Notes: a model not told the origin generated them from the letters alone. DNA of 64,000 bases from Megamonas hypermegale_A (GCF_030371585.1 NZ_JAUDCE010000001.1), one strand, 5' to 3'; positions 17,520-26,985 are shown, numbered from the stretch's first letter. Numbers and translations: made by a program.

Positions 17520-18506
17520 ATGAACAGATTTTATAAAAGACTGATAATCCTAATCGTATTGGTATCTGCAATTTCCGGAGGCGTTATTTATTTCACTGTG
17601 GATATTAATACCCTGACCAGTTTTACGGAATTTAATTCTCTGGCGATAATTGCAGCATTTTGTTCAATCGGTTTCGGTCTGTTTCTGGACGGATTGCGTC
17701 TTGTTCAGCTTGTAAATATTTCCAATGAAAAAATTTCATTTTCGCAGGCACTGCATGTAGTGTTCGGCAATTATTTTCTGGCGCTTCTAACGCCCGGCTT
17801 CAGCGGCGGAGCGATTGCCCAAGTGCTTTTTCTGCGCCATGCCGGTATCCCGGTCGGCAAAGCCACTGTAATCGTAATAGTGCGCACCGTCGTTTCCATC
17901 ATGTTCCTCATAATGTGCATGCCGTTCATCTTCATGCACGATGCCGGCGTCATTCCGTGGATTTCCGATGATGTTCTGATGGTCGTTTCATCGCTCGCCT
18001 TTTTGGGCATAATTCTGCTCGTCTGGTGCTTTAAACACAATTATCTCGATTATTTCGCCATTAAAATAGTACATCATCTTTCACCCGCCAGAGCCAAAGC
18101 GTTTCTGGCGTTCTACCGCGACAACAAACTGGCGCTGCAGCTTGTCATTTCTTCACCCTGGAATATGTTTAAAGTATTTGTTACCTCCGGTTTAAGTTTG
18201 CTTTTTATTTACGGTATCGTCCCGATTTTAATGACCAGCCTGACCAGTGATTTCAACTGGATTTTAGTCATGGGACGCATGATTATACTGAACATCTTAC
18301 TGTATTTCTCTCCGACACCGGGCGGCTCCGGCATTGCCGAAGGCGGTTTCATCCTGCTGTTTTCCTCCATGCTGCCGGAAGGAACAGTCGGTATCGTCGC
18401 TGTAACATGGCGTTTTTTTGCTGAATATATACCGTTTATCATCGGTTTTTACTATACACTGAAAATTTTCGGACGCGATTTTTTAAACAAACCGCTCATC
18501 AAATAA
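17520..18506 (+). CDS. LPG synthase-like transmembrane protein (UPF0104/AglD family)
   Basis: An integral membrane protein of 328 aa with about eight hydrophobic segments. Its pattern (FGNYFLALLTPGFSGGAIAQVLFLRHAG and YFSPTPGGSGIAEGGF) matches the lysylphosphatidylglycerol synthase transmembrane or flippase-like family. It lacks the cytosolic aminoacyl-transferase domain of MprF, so it is not a lipid-lysylating enzyme by itself. Members are thought to move or bind lipids or to act in glycolipid or polysaccharide pathways. It lies between the Min operon and ruvB with only a short gap before ruvB. The specific role is unknown. Confidence 0.78.
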   Translation: MNRFYKRLIILIVLVSAISGGVIYFTVDINTLTSFTEFNSLAIIAAFCSIGFGLFLDGLRLVQLVNISNEKISFSQALHVVFGNYFLALLTPGFSGGAIAQVLFLRHAGIPVGKATVIVIVRTVVSIMFLIMCMPFIFMHDAGVIPWISDDVLMVVSSLAFLGIILLVWCFKHNYLDYFAIKIVHHLSPARAKAFLAFYRDNKLALQLVISSPWNMFKVFVTSGLSLLFIYGIVPILMTSLTSDFNWILVMGRMIILNILLYFSPTPGGSGIAEGGFILLFSSMLPEGTVGIVAVTWRFFAEYIPFIIGFYYTLKIFGRDFLNKPLIK

Positions 18507-18528
18507 TCACACAGAAAGGGGCTGCATT

Positions 18529-19536
18529 TTGGAAGACATCACTATCAACGAACGCATTGTATCCGGCGGAGAAATGGATGCCGATAATTGGCAGTATTCG
18601 CTTCGCCCGAAAAAACTGCATGAATATATCGGACAGGACAAGGTAAAGGAAAATCTGTCCATTTTCATAAAAGCGGCGCTGAGCCGCAATGAAGCACTCG
18701 ACCATGTGCTTTTATACGGACCGCCGGGGCTCGGCAAAACGACGCTCGCCAACATCATAGCCAATGAACTGGGCGTGAATTTCCGCGTGACATCGGGTCC
18801 TGCCATTGAACGTTCCGGCGATTTGGCGGCGCTTTTGACCAACCTCACAGAAAAAGACGTTTTGTTCATCGACGAAATTCACCGTCTTTCCCACAGCGTA
18901 GAAGAAGTCCTGTACTCCGCCATGGAGGATTTCGCCCTCGATATCATCATCGGCAAAGGGCCGAGCGCCCGCTCCATACGGCTGGATATCGCACCGTTTA
19001 CATTAATCGGCGCGACGACAAAAGCCGGTGCGCTCGCTTCACCGCTGCGCGACCGTTTCGGCGTTATCTCCCGTCTGGAATATTATTCGCCGGAAGCACT
19101 CGTTTTCATTATCAAACGCTCGGCGGAAATTTTAAACATTCCGATTGAAGAACGCGGCGCACTGGAAATTGCGCGCCGTTCCCGCGGTACGCCGCGCGTT
19201 GCCAACCGCCTATTAAAAAGAGTGCGCGATTATGCCCAGATAAAAGGCGATGGCATCATCACCGATGAAATAGCCGACAAGGCTCTGGCCATGCTGGAAA
19301 TAGACAAAGCCGGTCTTGACCATATCGACCGCAATATTTTAATGACCATGATTGAAAAATTCGGCGGCGGCCCTGTCGGTCTGGAAACGCTCGCCGCCTC
19401 CGTCAGCGAGGAAACGGATACTATCGGCGATGTCTACGAGCCGTATCTCATGCAGCTCGGTTTTATCAACCGCACGCCGCGCGGCCGTATCGTCACGCCG
19501 CTCGGTTATGAACATCTCGGTATCGAGCCGAAATAA
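18529..19536 (+). CDS. ruvB: Holliday junction branch migration helicase RuvB
   Basis: RuvB is the hexameric AAA+ motor of branch migration. Walker A (GPPGLGKTTLA), Walker B (LFIDEIHRL), sensor 1 (LIGATTKAG) and the arginine-finger region (PLRDRFG) are present, followed by the C-terminal winged helix (FINRTPRGRIVTPLGYEHLG). The start is a TTG behind AGAAAGGGG. Length is 335 aa. No ruvA or ruvC lies in the window. Confidence 0.97.
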   Translation: MEDITINERIVSGGEMDADNWQYSLRPKKLHEYIGQDKVKENLSIFIKAALSRNEALDHVLLYGPPGLGKTTLANIIANELGVNFRVTSGPAIERSGDLAALLTNLTEKDVLFIDEIHRLSHSVEEVLYSAMEDFALDIIIGKGPSARSIRLDIAPFTLIGATTKAGALASPLRDRFGVISRLEYYSPEALVFIIKRSAEILNIPIEERGALEIARRSRGTPRVANRLLKRVRDYAQIKGDGIITDEIADKALAMLEIDKAGLDHIDRNILMTMIEKFGGGPVGLETLAASVSEETDTIGDVYEPYLMQLGFINRTPRGRIVTPLGYEHLGIEPK

Positions 19537-19550
19537 AAGAGGTCTTGTTT

Positions 19551-20195
19551 ATGAATTTACTACTGCATATGTGCTGCGGACCGTGCGCCTGCTATCCGGT
19601 CGAAAAGCTGCGCGTCGACGGTCATCAGCTTACAGGTTATTTTTTCAACCCCAATATTCATCCGTATAAAGAATTCCGCCGCCGCCTAAACACAGCGGAG
19701 GAATTTGCCCAGAAAGTAAATCTGCCGCTAATCGTCGACAATAAATATCAGCTGCGCGAATTTCTGCAAAAAGCGCTGACAATTGAAAAGCATACGGACG
19801 GACTTAATCTGGACAACAGACGCTGCCGCATGTGTTACGCCTGGCGGTTGCATGAAGCGGCGCTCTATGCCAAAGAGCACGGCTTTGACGCATTCACCTC
19901 AACGCTGTTCGTCAGTCCGTACCAAAATCATCAAATGATGAAGGAGGTCACGGAAAAAATCTCACGTGCCGTCGACATTCCTTTTTATTATGAAGATTTC
20001 CGCCCCGGCTACGAACGTGGCGTGGATATCAGTCTGGAGCTGGAACTGTACCGCCAACCGTACTGCGGCTGCATTTTCAGCGAAGAGGAGCGCTACAGCA
20101 ATTCCTTCAAAAAGAAACGGCGCAAAAAATTAAAGGCACTGCATGAAAATCAGTCCGTAAACAAAGGAAATGATAACAATGAGCAATCGTCCTAA
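19551..20195 (+). CDS. queH: Epoxyqueuosine reductase QueH
   Basis: QueH (former DUF208) reduces epoxyqueuosine to queuosine in tRNA and is the non-cobalamin alternative to QueG. The family cysteines are present: HMCCGPCACYPVEKL at the N terminus, RRCRMCYAWRL in the middle and PYCGCIFSEEERY near the end, which bind an Fe-S cluster and a second metal. The start was set at the ATG at 19551 behind AAAGAGG. The C-terminal tail is Lys-rich. It overlaps the next small gene and follows ruvB closely (queA/tgt often sit beside ruvB, which supports the tRNA link). Confidence 0.93.
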   Translation: MNLLLHMCCGPCACYPVEKLRVDGHQLTGYFFNPNIHPYKEFRRRLNTAEEFAQKVNLPLIVDNKYQLREFLQKALTIEKHTDGLNLDNRRCRMCYAWRLHEAALYAKEHGFDAFTSTLFVSPYQNHQMMKEVTEKISRAVDIPFYYEDFRPGYERGVDISLELELYRQPYCGCIFSEEERYSNSFKKKRRKKLKALHENQSVNKGNDNNEQSS

Positions 20196-20439
20196 AATAC
20201 GCATAACGCTGATTGACCGCAAGGGACCGTGCGGCTGTCACCGCGGCCATAAAATCGGCGATAGTTTCGATTTCGACACGGAGCGCGGTCAGCTCTGTCC
20301 CATGGCAATGCACGTTGCATTCCCGTATATCGACATTCTACGCTACGGCGGCAGTATTCCCAATCAGCCAGAGGGCACGGCTGTATTCTGCTGTCCCGAC
20401 GTCGATACAATCAACGTATTTAAAATTGAAAAATTGTAA
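20179..20439 (+). CDS. TIGR04076-like small cysteine-containing protein
   Basis: A protein of 86 aa with conserved-looking features: CGCHRGHKIGDSF near the N terminus, a central LCPMAMHVAFPYI and a late FCCPD. The pattern resembles the uncharacterised TIGR04076 family. The Cys/His content suggests metal or cluster binding, which is inference. The start ATG at 20179 lies inside the end of queH and has AAAGGA ten bases upstream, so the two genes are translationally linked. Function unknown. Confidence 0.7.
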   Translation: MSNRPKIRITLIDRKGPCGCHRGHKIGDSFDFDTERGQLCPMAMHVAFPYIDILRYGGSIPNQPEGTAVFCCPDVDTINVFKIEKL

Positions 20440-20442
20440 GAC

Positions 20443-20478
20443 AAAGCCGGATATTCCTGCCAATGGATATCCGGCTTT
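20443..20478 (+). terminator. Terminator of ruvB-queH
   Basis: A 12-bp perfect stem AAAGCCGGATAT/ATATCCGGCTTT. The T-run is short (TTTAT). Confidence 0.75.
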
Positions 20479-20485
20479 ATCTGTC

Positions 20486-20530
20486 ATATAAAAATTATAC
20501 TGCTTTGCAAATTTACCGCTGCAACAAATA
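20486..20530. repeat. NPR repeat, degenerate half copy
   Basis: Only a right-half remnant is recognisable (attatactgctttgcaaat, then a decayed end). The other half is missing. Confidence 0.45.
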
Positions 20531-20541
20531 TATAATTTAGT

Positions 20542-20925
20542 GCAACATTTTTACATAAGGGAAAGCATTTCAAAATTCAATACTGCTACAAAGCTGAACC
20601 TGAACCGAAAAATCTTAATAAAGAAAACAGCATTTCTATTGACATTTGCGTTGATAATCTTGCTTCTTGCATAACCAATACCGGGACTTCGTTCATCATG
20701 GACGGACGTAAAATAAAATCAATCAACCGCTATTGGAATAAACGCAAGGCAAAACTGCAAAGCATTGCTACTAGACAAGGTTTTCATATGACGGAGCAGA
20801 TTTACAACCTGACGAGAAAACGCAACAACCGCATTGATAACTATATAAAGAAAACGGCACGCTATATCATAAATCATTGTATTGCCAACGATATAGGAAC
20901 GGTAGTATGCGGTTACCAAATGTGC
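20542..20925 (+). pseudogene. Internal fragment of an IS200/IS605 tnpB
   Basis: The open frame reads, without a proper start, FKIQYCYKAEPEP, then ISIDICVDNLASC and FIMDGRKIKSINRYWNK, and on to IINHCIANDIGTVVCGY. This matches the middle of TnpB/OrfB proteins of another subfamily from the intact copies here; the RuvC-I aspartate lies in the ISIDICVDNLASC stretch. The 5' part is missing and the 3' part is cut off where the complete IS200/IS605 element begins. It is a dead remnant that served as insertion site for the younger element. Confidence 0.75.
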
Positions 20926-21036
20926 CGTAAAGCCCCGTGCTTTAGCACTGGGAATATAAGACACGTCCGACGAATTTGCGTAAGCAATTGAAGTCGGACT
21001 ATTTTATTTTTTATGTTTGTATGTTATTATATAGCT

Positions 21037-21438
21037 ATGAGTAAAATAATCTATAAATCTAATCATAATGTAATATATTCATGTAAATATCATATTGTAT
21101 GGTGTCCTAAATATCGTCGAAAAGTATTAATAAATGGCGTTGATACCAGATTGAAGGAACTTATACAGGAAATAGCAAAAGAGCTCAAATTGGAAATTAT
21201 TGAACTGGAAGTTATGCCCGATCATGTACACATTCTTTTGGAAGTAGATCCTCAATTTGGTATTCATAGAGCTGTTAAAGCTTTAAAAGGTCGTACATCA
21301 AGAATTTTGCGGCAGGAATATCCATGGCTTCGTTCGCGTATACCTACACTTTGGACAAACAGTTATTTTTGTTCTACAGTAGGTGGTGCTCCGTTATCTG
21401 TAATAAAACAATACATTGAAAATCAAAAACAAAAATAG
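21037..21438 (+). CDS. tnpA: IS200/IS605 transposase TnpA (Y1 HUH)
   Basis: A single-strand-specific Y1 transposase of 133 aa. It has the HUH motif as HVH in MPDHVHILLEV and a catalytic Tyr in IKQYIENQ near the C terminus, together with the family pattern HIVWCPKYRRKVL. All key residues are present and the frame is intact, so it may be active. The ATG at 21037 (MSKIIYKS) was chosen; a GTT/ATG-rich stretch upstream has no ribosome site. tnpB follows 16 bases later in the same direction. Confidence 0.95.
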   Translation: MSKIIYKSNHNVIYSCKYHIVWCPKYRRKVLINGVDTRLKELIQEIAKELKLEIIELEVMPDHVHILLEVDPQFGIHRAVKALKGRTSRILRQEYPWLRSRIPTLWTNSYFCSTVGGAPLSVIKQYIENQKQK

Positions 21439-21454
21439 TAAGGCGGTGAAATAA

Positions 21455-22558
21455 ATGAAAACCTATTGCTTTAAGCTGTATAATTCCAAACGAAACAAAA
21501 AACTTCATAGGCAGATTAACGCGGCAGGTCTCATTTATAATCACTGCATTGCACTCCATAAACGGTATTATCGCTTATTTAAAAAATCATTGCACAAATT
21601 TGTTTTGCAGGGACACTTGACTAAACTAAAAAAACTGGCAAAGTTCAGCTATCTTAATGAAATCGGCTCACAGGCGGTGCAAAATATAACTGAGCGTATA
21701 GACCGTGCTTATAAGCTGTTTTTCAGAAATCAGAAGAATAATATCCGTTCAGCTCCGCCGTCATTTAAAAAAGTACGTAAATATAAATCGTACACCTTGA
21801 AAACATCTGGTTGGAAATTATTGAGCGGAAACGTTATTAGAATTGCCAATCAGAAATACCGCTATTTTAAATCACGGGATATCAGCGGAAAAGTAAAAAC
21901 CGTAACCATAAAGCGCGATGCTTTAGGTGATATTTATTTGTATTTTTCCTGTGAAACGAATGAAAACGAAGTCTTAACAAGAACAGGTAACAGCGTCGGT
22001 TTTGACTTCGGTTTGAAAAGATTTCTCACAGGTTCAGAACGAAAAAATATCATATCTCCGCTGTTTTTTAAGCAGAATGCAAAATTAATTGCTAAAGCCA
22101 ATCGTATTTTATCCCGTAAACAAAAAGCTTCCAACAATCGCCAAAAAGCAAGACTGAATTTGGCAAGACTGCATAAAAAAGTAGCAAATATGCGCAGGGA
22201 TTTTCATTGGAAAACGGCACAGTATCTAGTGGGAAAATATACGTTAATTTCTATCGAAAATTTGAATTTAAAAGCTATGCAGAAACGCTTCGGCAGAAAA
22301 ATATCCGATTTAGGTTTTGCCGACTTCGTAAACAAATTGAAATATGAAGCCCAAAAGACAGGTTCCATCGTTATTGAAGTAGGAAAATTCTTTCCGTCAA
22401 GTCAGCTGTGCAGTAATTGCGGCTATCAAAATAAAGAACTCAAAGACTTGAGAATAAGGCAGTGGACTTGTCCGAAATGCGGCAAACATCATGATAGAGA
22501 TTTAAACGCCGCTATAAATATAAAGAAAGAGGGCGAGAGAATTTTCTACTCTCGTTAA
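21455..22558 (+). CDS. tnpB: TnpB RNA-guided nuclease of the IS200/IS605 element
   Basis: TnpB proteins are RuvC-type nucleases guided by an RNA from the element end and are ancestors of Cas12. The RuvC residues look intact: D in FDFGLKRF near residue 183, E in SIENLNL near 266 and D in DRDLNAAINI near 347. A Cys4 zinc finger (CSNCGY, CPKCGK) lies between the last two. Length is 367 aa, with a helix-turn-helix N terminus. The start follows AAGGCGGTG. It should act with an omega RNA from its own 3' end, and the expected target-adjacent motif is the TTAC left of the element. Confidence 0.94.
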   Translation: MKTYCFKLYNSKRNKKLHRQINAAGLIYNHCIALHKRYYRLFKKSLHKFVLQGHLTKLKKLAKFSYLNEIGSQAVQNITERIDRAYKLFFRNQKNNIRSAPPSFKKVRKYKSYTLKTSGWKLLSGNVIRIANQKYRYFKSRDISGKVKTVTIKRDALGDIYLYFSCETNENEVLTRTGNSVGFDFGLKRFLTGSERKNIISPLFFKQNAKLIAKANRILSRKQKASNNRQKARLNLARLHKKVANMRRDFHWKTAQYLVGKYTLISIENLNLKAMQKRFGRKISDLGFADFVNKLKYEAQKTGSIVIEVGKFFPSSQLCSNCGYQNKELKDLRIRQWTCPKCGKHHDRDLNAAINIKKEGERIFYSR

Positions 22559-22676
22559 ACGATAAATATGGGCAGGGCGTTGTCCATTGCGGAGAGAACT
22601 CGTAAGACTGTCATTTGATAGCAAGGTTCGTCAGTATCCCAGAATCCCCTAGCTTTAGCTATGGGGAGTACGTCAA
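22500..22676 (+). ncRNA. Predicted omega RNA of the IS200/IS605 element
   Basis: In this family the guide RNA overlaps the tnpB 3' end and stops at the right end. Here 118 bases between the tnpB stop and the right-end TCAA hold several short stems and the terminal hairpin at 22646-22666. The guide would be the host sequence after 22676. The position is inferred from the family; the 5' limit is arbitrary. Confidence 0.5.
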
Positions 22677-22782
22677 AAATTATTTCAACAAAAGCACATA
22701 GATTTTTCCGTGATTTGCTTTTATAATGAAAATAGATAAATTGGGCAGAAGCTAAAAAACTATCAGATAATTAACAAACTTA

Positions 22783-22947
22783 TTGTTCTAGTAAAACATC
22801 GAGTCTGTAGCCAGTAGTATAATAGTTTGTATTTAGTGAGGTTAAGTGACAACATCGAACAAATATAAACTATTATACTGCTTCGGAAAATCAACTCGCA
22901 CAACAGGTAAAGTATTATACTGCTTTAGCAAATCAACTAGCACAATA
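22783..22947 (+). repeat. NPR interspersed repeat, copy 5, with an extra right half
   Basis: A full copy (long arm left, central block forward, short arm right) ends near 22905. It is followed directly by a second right half (aagtattatactgcttta through caactagcacaat) at 22909-22947. It lies just upstream of the alpha-galactosidase ribosome site. Confidence 0.88.
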
Positions 22948-22969
22948 GATTAATAAAGGAGGTTTTTTC

Positions 22970-25195
22970 ATGAGTATTGTATTTCATGAGCAAACAAAAA
23001 CATTTCATCTTTTCAACGACCGTATCAGCTATATTATGAATGTGCTGCCGACCGGTCATCTAATGCAGCTGTACTGCGGCAAGAAAGTTCACGACAGGGA
23101 GGATTTTTCTTATCTGATTGAAACATCGGCGCGCCCGACGACTACGTATCTTTCGGAAGAATGGCACAACAAATACACTTTTACACATCTCAAACAGGAA
23201 TATCCCGTTTACGGCACGACGGATTTCCGCCATCCAGCCATCGAAATAAAACAGAATAACGGCAGCAATATTTCCAATTTCTGCTACAAATCGCACAGCA
23301 TAAGTTCCGGCAAACCGAAACTCGCCGGTCTGCCGGCAACGTACACGGAAAATGACAATGAAGCACAAACACTGACGATTGTGCTGGAAGATGAACTCAC
23401 ACATGTTCAAGTGGAACTTTTATACACACTTTTCGCTCAAGGCGGAATTATTGCCCGCAGCGCCAAAATCACCAACAACGGCGCAGAAACAGTTCATCTG
23501 ACGACGGCCATGAGCCTTTGCCTCGATTTGCCAGACTGCGATTACGAATGGCTGCAGTTTTCCGGTTCGTGGGCACGAGAACGCCATCTCAAAGTGCGCA
23601 AACTGGAACATGGCATAACGTCCGTAGAAAGCACGCGCGGCGCTTCCTCGCACGAACACAACCCATTCGTCATTCTGAAACGTCCGTCAACGGATGAAAA
23701 CAAGGGCGAAGCAATCGGCTTCAGTCTGGTCTACAGCGGCAACTTCCTGGCGCAGGCGGAAGTGGACACGCATGATGTTACACGCGTTCTAATCGGTATC
23801 AATCCGTTCTGCTTCGATTGGAAACTTGCAGCGGGCGGCAGCTTCCAGACACCGGAAGCCGTTATAGTCTACACTGCCGACGGTCTGAACGATTTGAGCC
23901 AGACTTATCATAAACTGTATCAGAAACGCCTAGCAAGAGGCTACTGGCGCGACAGACCGCGTCCAATTCTCATCAACAACTGGGAAGCAACGTATTTCGA
24001 TTTCAATGAAGACAAGCTCGTAAAAATCGCTCAGAAAGCGAAAGAATGCGGCGTTGAACTGTTCGTCCTCGACGACGGCTGGTTCGGCAAACGCACCAGC
24101 GATACGGCAGGGCTCGGCGACTGGGTGCCGAATACCGATTTACTGCCGAACGGCATCACCGGTCTTTCCCACCGCATTGAAGAACTGGGCATGAAATTCG
24201 GCTTATGGATTGAACCGGAAATGACGAATATGAATTCCGACTTGTACCGCGCTCATCCTGACTGGATTTTGCACGTGCCGGGCAGACATCCGTCCGAATG
24301 CCGCCATCAGTACGTTCTCAATTATTCCCGTCCGGAAGTCGTCGACTACATTTACAATATGCTCGCCAAAATTCTCACGGAAGGCAAAGTTTCCTACATC
24401 AAATGGGATATGAACCGCTATATCACCGAATGCTACAGCGTGGCTCTGCCGGCTGACCAGCAGGGAGAAGTCTTCCACCGCTATATTCTCGGCGTATACA
24501 GTCTGTATGAACGTCTGACGACAAACTTCCCGCATATTCTCTTTGAATCATGCGCCAGCGGCGGTGCCCGCTTCGACCCGGGTCTTTTATACTACGCTCC
24601 GCAGGGCTGGACGAGCGACGACTCCGATGCTGTGGAACGCCTGAAAATCCAGTACGGCACATCCTACTGCTACCCTGTCAGCTCTATGGGCAGCCATGTA
24701 TCGGTAATTCCGAACCACCAGGTTTACCGCAATACGCCGCTGCACACGAGAGCGAACGTCGCTTATTTCGGCACATTCGGCTATGAACTTGATTTGAATA
24801 AACTCGCGGCGGAAGAACAGGAAGAAGTTAAAGAACAAATTAAATTCATGAAACAGTACCGCGAAGTAATTCAGTTCGGTACATTCTACCGCTTAAACAG
24901 CCCGTTTAACGGCAACGTTACATCATGGATGGTCGTAAGCGAAGATAAAAAGACGGCGATTGTCGGCTGGTACCGTGTTTTGAACGGCATCAATCTGCCG
25001 TACAGCCGCGTACAGCTGCAGGGCTTAAACAGCGACTACTGCTACGAAACGGTCGGCACGCAGGAATGCCATTTCGGTGATGAACTGATGAATATCGGCT
25101 TAATCATCAACGACCCGAGTGCCGGTCAGGTTCAGGACGGCGGCCCGACAAGCTGTGACTTCGACTCGAAAATTTACGTTTTAAAAGCTAAATAG
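22970..25195 (+). CDS. Alpha-galactosidase, GH36
   Basis: A cytosolic alpha-galactosidase of 741 aa that removes alpha-1,6-galactose from melibiose, raffinose or galactooligosaccharides. The N-terminal beta-sandwich is followed by the GH36 barrel. The nucleophile motif YIKWDMNR is present, and the acid/base motif GWTSDDSDAVERL follows SCASGGARFDPG. FVLDDGWFG is the substrate-binding motif. No signal peptide is seen. A strong AAAGGAGG precedes the ATG. No sugar transporter or regulator is adjacent, so the sugar uptake system must lie elsewhere. Confidence 0.96.
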   Translation: MSIVFHEQTKTFHLFNDRISYIMNVLPTGHLMQLYCGKKVHDREDFSYLIETSARPTTTYLSEEWHNKYTFTHLKQEYPVYGTTDFRHPAIEIKQNNGSNISNFCYKSHSISSGKPKLAGLPATYTENDNEAQTLTIVLEDELTHVQVELLYTLFAQGGIIARSAKITNNGAETVHLTTAMSLCLDLPDCDYEWLQFSGSWARERHLKVRKLEHGITSVESTRGASSHEHNPFVILKRPSTDENKGEAIGFSLVYSGNFLAQAEVDTHDVTRVLIGINPFCFDWKLAAGGSFQTPEAVIVYTADGLNDLSQTYHKLYQKRLARGYWRDRPRPILINNWEATYFDFNEDKLVKIAQKAKECGVELFVLDDGWFGKRTSDTAGLGDWVPNTDLLPNGITGLSHRIEELGMKFGLWIEPEMTNMNSDLYRAHPDWILHVPGRHPSECRHQYVLNYSRPEVVDYIYNMLAKILTEGKVSYIKWDMNRYITECYSVALPADQQGEVFHRYILGVYSLYERLTTNFPHILFESCASGGARFDPGLLYYAPQGWTSDDSDAVERLKIQYGTSYCYPVSSMGSHVSVIPNHQVYRNTPLHTRANVAYFGTFGYELDLNKLAAEEQEEVKEQIKFMKQYREVIQFGTFYRLNSPFNGNVTSWMVVSEDKKTAIVGWYRVLNGINLPYSRVQLQGLNSDYCYETVGTQECHFGDELMNIGLIINDPSAGQVQDGGPTSCDFDSKIYVLKAK

Positions 25196-25203
25196 TATTT
25201 AAT

Positions 25204-25498
25204 GTTCATTTTTCTTTGATGCAAAGAAAAACGAACCAAAAAGAAACTTTTTAACGTTTCGCTTACGCTGCACTGGGCGAGCCTTCGTAGCTCTTGTATA
25301 AAAATATACGGTATAATGGCTCGAAACAATGGAATTTGGCTCGTGCCTTCAGTTCCAGCAGATACTTAAATTGAGCTGTAAACGTGTATTTTGTTAGTCA
25401 TACTAAAAATATCATCCACTTTTGAGATTTTCACGGTAGCTTTAGCTATTAAAAATAAAAAGGGATACCACTTTTTCAAGTGATATCCCTTTTTTATT
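25204..25498 (+). repeat. LSR large structured repeat, copy A (3'-truncated)
   Basis: It shares with copies B and C the 5' hairpin gttcatttttctttg/caaagaaaaacgaac, the block aacgtttcgct..cgctgcactgg, the ggctcgaaac and ggctcgtgcc motifs, aacttaaattgagctg (here acttaaattgagctg) and the conserved acggtagctttagctatta. After that it carries a different hairpin (25457-25495) and lacks the 3' half. It begins nine bases after the alpha-galactosidase stop, between convergent genes. Confidence 0.85.
25457..25496. terminator. Bidirectional terminator between aga and sstT
   Basis: The stem aaaaagggata/tatccctttttt with an inner cactt/aagtg pairing has A/T tails both ways. It takes the place where LSR copies B and C have their variable-arm hairpin. 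Confidence 0.85.
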
Positions 25499-25512
25499 TT
25501 ACATTATTTTAA

Positions 25513-26766
25513 TTAAGCGCGATTGTGAGGAACCATGTCGGCTACTTCAAGCGTACCTTCTTTAGCGCGAGCGGCAAATTCTGCCGTAGCGGTGAAAAGA
25601 ACGTCGCTGGAGCTGTTGAGCGCCGTTTCGCAGGAGTCCTGCAAAACGCCGATGATGAAGCCTACACCTACAACCTGCATGGCGATATCATTACCGATAC
25701 CGAAAGAAGCGCAGGCAACAGGAATGAGGAGCAGCGAACCGCCGGCAACGCCGGAAGCACCGCAAGCGCCTACCGTAGCAACGATGGAGAGAAGCAGTGC
25801 CGTAGGCAAATCCACATGAACACCGAGTGTATTGGCAGCTGCCAGTGACAGAACGGCAATCGTGATAGCTGCGCCGGCCATGTTTACAGTAGCACCGAGC
25901 GGAATGGAAATAGAGTAAATATCTTCATTTAATCCAAGACGTTTGCATAAGGAAAGATTTACCGGAATATTGGCTGCGGAACTGCGGGTAAAGAAAGCGT
26001 ACAGACCGCTTTCACGCAGTGTAGCAAATACGAGCGGATACGGATTGCGGCGAGTGTGCAGAAATACGATAAGCGGGTTCATAACGAGAGCTACGAGGAA
26101 GAACGAACCGAGCAGTACGCCGAGCAGCTGAACATAACCCAAAAGCGCACCGAGACCGCTTGTGCCGACGGAGTTGGCAACAAGACCCATGATACCGAAC
26201 GGAGCCAGACGGATAACCCACTGTACGATTTTCGTAACAGCCTGCGCAAAATCATCCACCATTGCTTTCGTATTGTCGGAAGCGTGATGAAGTGCAATAC
26301 CGGCAAGAATAGCCCATGCCAGAATACCGATATAGTTGGCATTAACGATAGCATTGACAGGGTTGTCCACAACACTGAGCACCAGATTTTTTACAACTTC
26401 AATAATACCGCTCGGCGGAGCAACGGTAGTATCGGCAACCTGCAGCTGCAATACTGTCGGGAACAAAAACGACATGCACACGCCAACCAGCGAAGCAAAG
26501 AACGTGCCGAAAATATACAGACGGATAATCGGCTTCATCGAACCGTTGGCATCCGCTTTTCTCTGCGCCATGGCGTTCATGACGAGAATAAATACGAGTA
26601 CAGGCGCGATACCTTTCAATGCACGTACAAAGATATCACCTAAAATAGATACGGCCGGAACTGCCGCCGGAACTACGAGCGCTATAGCTATACCGACGAT
26701 AAGGCCGACAATGATAAGCTTTATTAAAGCCATTTCTAAATATTTTTTTCCAATACGACTTAACAA
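25513..26766 (-). CDS. sstT: Serine/threonine:Na+ symporter SstT
   Basis: A dicarboxylate/amino acid:cation symporter family (DAACS) membrane protein with about nine segments. It carries the SstT-type stretch FTRSSAANIPVNLSLCKRLGL, followed by IPLGATVNMAGAAITIAVL, where Na+ and substrate bind. It imports serine and threonine with sodium. The start is ambiguous: a TTG at 26766 (LSRIGKKYLE) is correctly spaced from AAAGGGG, while the ATG at 26775 is too close to it. Length is 417 aa from the TTG. Monocistronic. Confidence 0.9.
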   Translation of the reverse strand: MLSRIGKKYLEMALIKLIIVGLIVGIAIALVVPAAVPAVSILGDIFVRALKGIAPVLVFILVMNAMAQRKADANGSMKPIIRLYIFGTFFASLVGVCMSFLFPTVLQLQVADTTVAPPSGIIEVVKNLVLSVVDNPVNAIVNANYIGILAWAILAGIALHHASDNTKAMVDDFAQAVTKIVQWVIRLAPFGIMGLVANSVGTSGLGALLGYVQLLGVLLGSFFLVALVMNPLIVFLHTRRNPYPLVFATLRESGLYAFFTRSSAANIPVNLSLCKRLGLNEDIYSISIPLGATVNMAGAAITIAVLSLAAANTLGVHVDLPTALLLSIVATVGACGASGVAGGSLLLIPVACASFGIGNDIAMQVVGVGFIIGVLQDSCETALNSSSDVLFTATAEFAARAKEGTLEVADMVPHNRA

Positions 26767-26985
26767 ATAATACATCCCCTTTGAATTAATGAATAAATAA
26801 AGACAAATATACTTCTGATAGTATACATCATTTTGTAAAAAATGACAAGTCATAAACGCAAAATAAAATTATTTCCTTAATATATTTACACTCAAATAGA
26901 TACAGCATTAATAATTCTCTGTCTATTTTCACGCTACACAAAAAAACAAAAACAGTGTGTTCTGGAATTTATTTTAAGAAAATGC

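Larger units (their letters stand above)
20917..22676 (+). mobile_element. Complete IS200/IS605-family element (tnpA and tnpB)
   Basis: The element carries both tnpA and tnpB. The left-end hairpin cccgtgctttagcactggg and the right-end hairpin cccctagctttagctatgggg each have an unpaired T in the 3' stem, as in IS608-type ends. The left end directly follows TTAC (20913-20916), and TCAA (22673-22676) follows the right hairpin; these are the cleavage tetranucleotides known for IS608. The limits are inferred from them. There is no target duplication, as expected for this family. It interrupts an older tnpB fragment. Confidence 0.82.

Noticed and set aside
22677..22780. Continuation of the old tnpB remnant beyond the IS element
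   Set aside because: One short stretch (aaattgggcagaagc) loosely recalls a TnpB motif, but the frame is broken and the similarity is too weak to support.
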